From an uncultured Mesocricetibacter sp. (lineage in GTDB: Bacteria > Pseudomonadota > Gammaproteobacteria > Enterobacterales > Pasteurellaceae): DNA of 10,102 nucleotides. The position numbers and the translations under genes were made by a program. The stretch covers positions 1 through 10,102 of the forward strand of contig CAJPST010000075.1 in the NCBI GenBank assembly GCA_905373425.1, given 5' to 3'. Positions 7,198 to 10,102 of the stretch are shown in pieces (position 1 is the first letter of the stretch; each line of letters starts with the position of its first letter). Under the pieces are notes generated by a model that saw nothing but the letters and a program-made list of their open reading frames with translations, searched no databases and was not told the DNA's origin.

Positions 7198-8505
7198 TTA
7201 ATCCAAATGTGACTCGGATGATATCGCTTCGCCTTGTAGTTTCTGCAGCATACTTGCCGTAACCAGTACGACTCCGCCTTTACTAACACGAAAACGTTTA
7301 CTGTCCTGCTCTAAATCAACTCCGATCTGCATCCCATCAGGAATAGTGACATGGCGATCAATAATACAACGTTTTAACACGCAATCTTTACCTACCGTAA
7401 CCTGAGGTAGTACTACGGAGTACTCAATAGTTGAACCATCGTTTATTTTAATATTGTCAAATAAAACGGAATAACTGATAGAAGCATTACGTACAATACA
7501 CCCACCTGAAATCAAAGAATTATCTACTTGTTTGCAAGCTCCGCTGTCATAGAAGAATTTAGACGGATAAGTCTGTGCCGGGTTACCGCGAATAGGCCAA
7601 GACTGATCATAAATATCTAATTGTGGTTCTTCGGAAACCAAGTCGATGTTGGATTGCCAGAAACTATCTAATGTACCAACATCACGCCAATAGATTGCAC
7701 CATCGGTATTACGTCCCATGCAAGAACGATCAAATGGGTGCGCATACAACACGCCGTCTTCCAATGCCATTGGAATTACATCTTTACCAAAATCGTGCGA
7801 AGTATTCGGAGTTACGACTGTACGCTCTAAAGAATGATACAAATATTCAGCATCAAATACATAAATTCCCATTGAGGCCAAAGATGAATTTGGTTTTCCT
7901 ACCATTGCCGGAGGATCGGCCGGTTTTTCCACAAAAGCTTTCACTTTCAAGTTTTCATTTACCGCCATTACACCAAATTCGCGCGCATCTTCACGAGGCA
8001 CCTCAATACAGCCAACAGTACATTTTGCACCGCTATTAACGTGATCTAATAACATTTGGCTGTAATCCATTTTATAGATATGGTCGCCTGCCAGAATCAG
8101 AATATATTTCGGTCTATAGTGGTTACGGATAATTGCCATATTTTGATACACCGCATCCGCCGTACCACGATACCACGTATTATCATCAATTTGTTGACGC
8201 GCCGGCAGCATATCAATAAATTCCCCGCGTTCTTGCGGAAGAAATGACCAACCCGTTTGTAGATGGCGTAACAAAGAATGGGCGGCATACTGTGTTACTA
8301 CACCGATACGGTTTAGATTTGAATTCAAACAGTTAGATAATGCAAAGTCAATAATACGGCGGTTTCCCCCGAAATATAACGCCGGCTTGGCGCGTTTATC
8401 CGTCAATTCATAGAGGCGGGAACCTCTACCACCGGCGAGAATAAGAACTAAAGTTTCTTTTGTAAGATCATATTTATTTGGGACTTTTGAAATGCTGTTG
8501 CTCAT
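7198..8505 (-). CDS. glgC: Glucose-1-phosphate adenylyltransferase (ADP-glucose pyrophosphorylase)
   Basis: Makes ADP-glucose and pyrophosphate from ATP and glucose-1-phosphate; the committed, allosterically controlled step of bacterial glycogen synthesis. 435 residues (E. coli 431). The nucleotidyltransferase domain shows LILAGGRGSRL (21-31), TDKRAKPA with Lys37 at the place of E. coli Lys39 (fructose-1,6-bisphosphate activation), WYRGTADAV (from Trp111; Tyr112 matches Tyr114), LAGDHIYKMDY with the catalytic Asp, FVEKPADPP with the glucose-1-phosphate lysine, and SMGIYVFDAEYL. The C-terminal part (from about 300) has the hexapeptide-like pattern of a left-handed beta-helix (SGGCIVRNASISYSVLFDN). 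A TTG at 8529 is in frame, but the ATG at 8505 has GGAGG five bases upstream, so I start there. The extreme N-terminus lacks the ARQLP stretch of E. coli GlgC, so effector response may differ. Confidence 0.98.
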   Translation of the reverse strand: MSNSISKVPNKYDLTKETLVLILAGGRGSRLYELTDKRAKPALYFGGNRRIIDFALSNCLNSNLNRIGVVTQYAAHSLLRHLQTGWSFLPQERGEFIDMLPARQQIDDNTWYRGTADAVYQNMAIIRNHYRPKYILILAGDHIYKMDYSQMLLDHVNSGAKCTVGCIEVPREDAREFGVMAVNENLKVKAFVEKPADPPAMVGKPNSSLASMGIYVFDAEYLYHSLERTVVTPNTSHDFGKDVIPMALEDGVLYAHPFDRSCMGRNTDGAIYWRDVGTLDSFWQSNIDLVSEEPQLDIYDQSWPIRGNPAQTYPSKFFYDSGACKQVDNSLISGGCIVRNASISYSVLFDNIKINDGSTIEYSVVLPQVTVGKDCVLKRCIIDRHVTIPDGMQIGVDLEQDSKRFRVSKGGVVLVTASMLQKLQGEAISSESHLD

Positions 8506-8510
8506 AGCTT

Positions 8511-8515
8511 CCTCC
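8511..8515 (-). promoter_or_regulatory. Ribosome binding site that fixes the glgC start
   Basis: A perfect GGAGG on the minus strand, five bases before the ATG at 8505. It lies inside the longer reading frame that begins at the TTG at 8529, which argues against that earlier start. It is the strongest ribosome site in the window. Confidence 0.85.
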
Positions 8516-8548
8516 GTAATTGACTCCAAGACAAATTAAATTGCCTAT

Positions 8549-10102
8549 TTAACTAATATTTTGTAATAAACAAAGCGATAAATCGGCGACTTCGATCGTC
8601 TTTTCCCATATTTGATTATTACTATAAATGCCTTCAGGCATCATCCATTTTCCTTCCGGTAAAGAAAAAATCTGTAACTCGGCTTTCGCATTTATTAATA
8701 AAAGCCATTGTTCGTCTAACATCACCTGCATAGCTTTAATATCGCGATTATGCCAATCATTGTTATTCATTTGCTCTGCATTAACGGTTAGCCAACGTAC
8801 ATTTGCATCAGTCCACCATTGGTCATTAATTAAGCTCTGAATTTTTTTACGCCATGCAATCGTTTGTTTAACATTGTTGTATACTTCTTGATTAAATTCA
8901 TTCCATTTCAACCAACTTATCTGATTATCCTGACAATAAACATTATTATTGCCAAATTGAGTATTAGCAAACTCATCGCCGGCTAATAGCATTGGCGTGC
9001 CGTTTGATAACAACAAGCTATTTAGTAAAGCTTTACTACTGAAAATACGTGATTTTTCCACCGCACTTTGGTATTCCGGTTCAAGTGTGTGGCTGTCCCC
9101 TTCAATGCCATGGTTATAACTATAATTCTCGTTGCGGCCATCTCGATTCCATTCGCCATTCGCTTCATTATGTTTATTGTTGTAGCTAACCAAGTCACGC
9201 AACGTAAAACCGTCGTGTGCGGTAATAAAATTCACCGTAGTATGTGGTCGACGTGCCCCGCATTTAAATAGGTCACTTGATCCTGCAAAACGTTCAGCAA
9301 ATGCACCTAATTCACCACTTTTCCATAACCAAAAACGGCACATGTCATCTCGATAACGATCATTCCATTCGGCAAAATACATAGGGAAATTCCCTAATTG
9401 GTAACCGAAAGGGCCGATATCCCAAGGTTCGCTAATTAATTTTATATTTTTTAATGTCGGCTCATTAATGATATCTTGAAATAATTGTGCTTGCGGATTA
9501 TAGCCAGGGCTATCCCTTCCAAGTGCGGTTGCCAAGTCGAAACGAAAGCCATCAACGTGACATTCTTCCACCCAATATTTTAAACAATCCACTACCCAAC
9601 GGCGTGTATGTTTACCCGACAAATTCAATAAATTGCCACAACCTGTCCAGTTAAGATAATTGCCGTATTCATCCTGCCAATAATAAGAACGATCATCAAT
9701 ACCGCGCTGGCTGAAAGTCGGATAATCCTCTTCCCCTTCTGCAGTGTGGTTAAATACTACGTCTAAAATCACCTCAATTCCGCCTTTATGCAAGGCTTTT
9801 ACCATGGCTTTAAGTTCATTAAGGGGATTATTTGTAACCGCGTAACGGGATTCAACAGCAAACATTGCCAAAGGATTATATCCCCAATAATCATGTAACT
9901 TTTTACCCTGCAAGTGAGGTTCATCAATATAATAATTGATTGGTAATAATTCGACTGCCGTAACGCCTAAATCCTGCAAATACGCTATCATTGTAGGATG
10001 TGCCAACGCCTGATAAGTACCGCGAATCTCTTCCGGCAAATCTTCGCGTAATTTACTAAAACCTTTTACGTGTAATTCATAAAGAATCGTCTCCGACCAA
10101 GG
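8549..10102 (-). CDS. glgX: Glycogen debranching enzyme, 5'-truncated by window edge
   Basis: GH13 isoamylase-type enzyme that hydrolyses alpha-1,6 branches of phosphorylase-limit glycogen. 517 codons are present; the frame runs off the window (PWSETILYELHVKGFSKL at the edge), so about 140 N-terminal residues, mainly the CBM48 domain, are missing, judged from 657 in E. coli. Visible: WGYNPLAMFAVESRYA, EVILDVVFNHTAEG, YYWQDEYGNYLNWTGCGN, DGFRFDLATALGRD with the catalytic Asp (codon 9538-9536), LISEPWDIG with the acid/base Glu (9430-9428), FITAHDGFTLRD with the third carboxylate Asp (9214-9212), and GTPMLLAGDE. The TTG at 10039 is internal, not the start. It is 43 bases upstream of the glgC start. 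Two uptake signals lie within it. The sequence is close to E. coli GlgX throughout and intact. Confidence 0.97.
   Translation of the reverse strand, partial: PWSETILYELHVKGFSKLREDLPEEIRGTYQALAHPTMIAYLQDLGVTAVELLPINYYIDEPHLQGKKLHDYWGYNPLAMFAVESRYAVTNNPLNELKAMVKALHKGGIEVILDVVFNHTAEGEEDYPTFSQRGIDDRSYYWQDEYGNYLNWTGCGNLLNLSGKHTRRWVVDCLKYWVEECHVDGFRFDLATALGRDSPGYNPQAQLFQDIINEPTLKNIKLISEPWDIGPFGYQLGNFPMYFAEWNDRYRDDMCRFWLWKSGELGAFAERFAGSSDLFKCGARRPHTTVNFITAHDGFTLRDLVSYNNKHNEANGEWNRDGRNENYSYNHGIEGDSHTLEPEYQSAVEKSRIFSSKALLNSLLLSNGTPMLLAGDEFANTQFGNNNVYCQDNQISWLKWNEFNQEVYNNVKQTIAWRKKIQSLINDQWWTDANVRWLTVNAEQMNNNDWHNRDIKAMQVMLDEQWLLLINAKAELQIFSLPEGKWMMPEGIYSNNQIWEKTIEVADLSLCLLQNIS
9060..9068 (-). repeat. 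DNA uptake signal inside glgX (Ser-Ala-Val reading)
   Basis: Perfect core; in the glgX frame AGT GCG GTG gives Ser-Ala-Val, followed by GAAAAA, so it lies in the coding orientation with a short AT-rich continuation. Ser-Ala-Val is a common in-gene translation of this signal. It falls in a variable linker (EYQSAVEKSRIF). Confidence 0.9.
9521..9529 (+). repeat. DNA uptake signal inside glgX, next to the catalytic Asp codon
   Basis: Perfect AAGTGCGGT on the plus strand; in the glgX frame its complement is ACC GCA CTT, Thr-Ala-Leu. It starts two codons after the nucleophile Asp of DGFRFDLATALG. E. coli GlgX reads DLAAVMG at this place, so the signal coincides with a local sequence change beside the active site. 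Confidence 0.9.

Noticed and set aside
7623..8039. 138-codon plus-strand reading frame antisense to glgC
   Set aside because: Rich in His, Arg, Gln and Tyr in the way antisense shadows are; glgC on the other strand is fully conserved across this stretch.
1..10102. CRISPR array, insertion sequence, prophage, toxin-antitoxin or defence gene
   Set aside because: No spaced direct repeats, transposase motifs or terminal inverted repeats; all intact genes are core metabolism or a common membrane family.

Overview
The window is ordinary chromosomal sequence from a member of the Pasteurellaceae. Six perfect copies of the 9-base DNA uptake signal AAGTGCGGT (or its complement) lie in 10.1 kb, where chance would give roughly 0.08. 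This form of the signal belongs to the Haemophilus / Aggregatibacter / Pasteurella side of the family rather than to the ACAAGCGGT group. The AT-rich base composition and the close similarity of all proteins to enterobacterial and Haemophilus orthologues agree. I cannot resolve the genus from the sequence alone.

Layout. (1) 2-1798, plus strand: nearly all of dxs (1-deoxy-D-xylulose-5-phosphate synthase), with its first ~20 codons outside the window. (2) 1799-2353: a 555-base gap without an intact gene. It holds a plus-strand terminator for dxs, one uptake signal, a minus-strand intrinsic terminator, and just upstream of that a possible remnant of an outer-membrane beta-barrel gene. (3) 2354-2974, plus strand: a DedA-family membrane protein, followed by a 19-bp hairpin terminator made of two inverted near-uptake-signals. 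(4) 3115-10102, minus strand: a glycogen cluster read in the order glgX (5' end outside the window), glgC, glgA, glgP, closed by a terminator after glgP. Family knowledge suggests glgB lies upstream of glgX, but it is not visible here.

How the genes work together. GlgC makes ADP-glucose, GlgA polymerises it into alpha-1,4-glucan, GlgP releases glucose-1-phosphate from chain ends, and GlgX removes the short branches that GlgP leaves. Synthesis and breakdown are therefore co-transcribed, as in E. coli and H. influenzae. A strong hairpin with a U-rich tail between glgC and glgA could lower expression of glgA and glgP relative to glgX and glgC. dxs supplies isoprenoid precursors and thiamine/pyridoxal precursors and is functionally separate.

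I see no CRISPR array, insertion sequence, prophage, rRNA or tRNA gene, and no candidate for a new biological system. The points worth checking are the decayed gene in the dxs-dedA gap, the hairpin inside the glg operon, and the way uptake signals are fitted into coding and terminator sequence.
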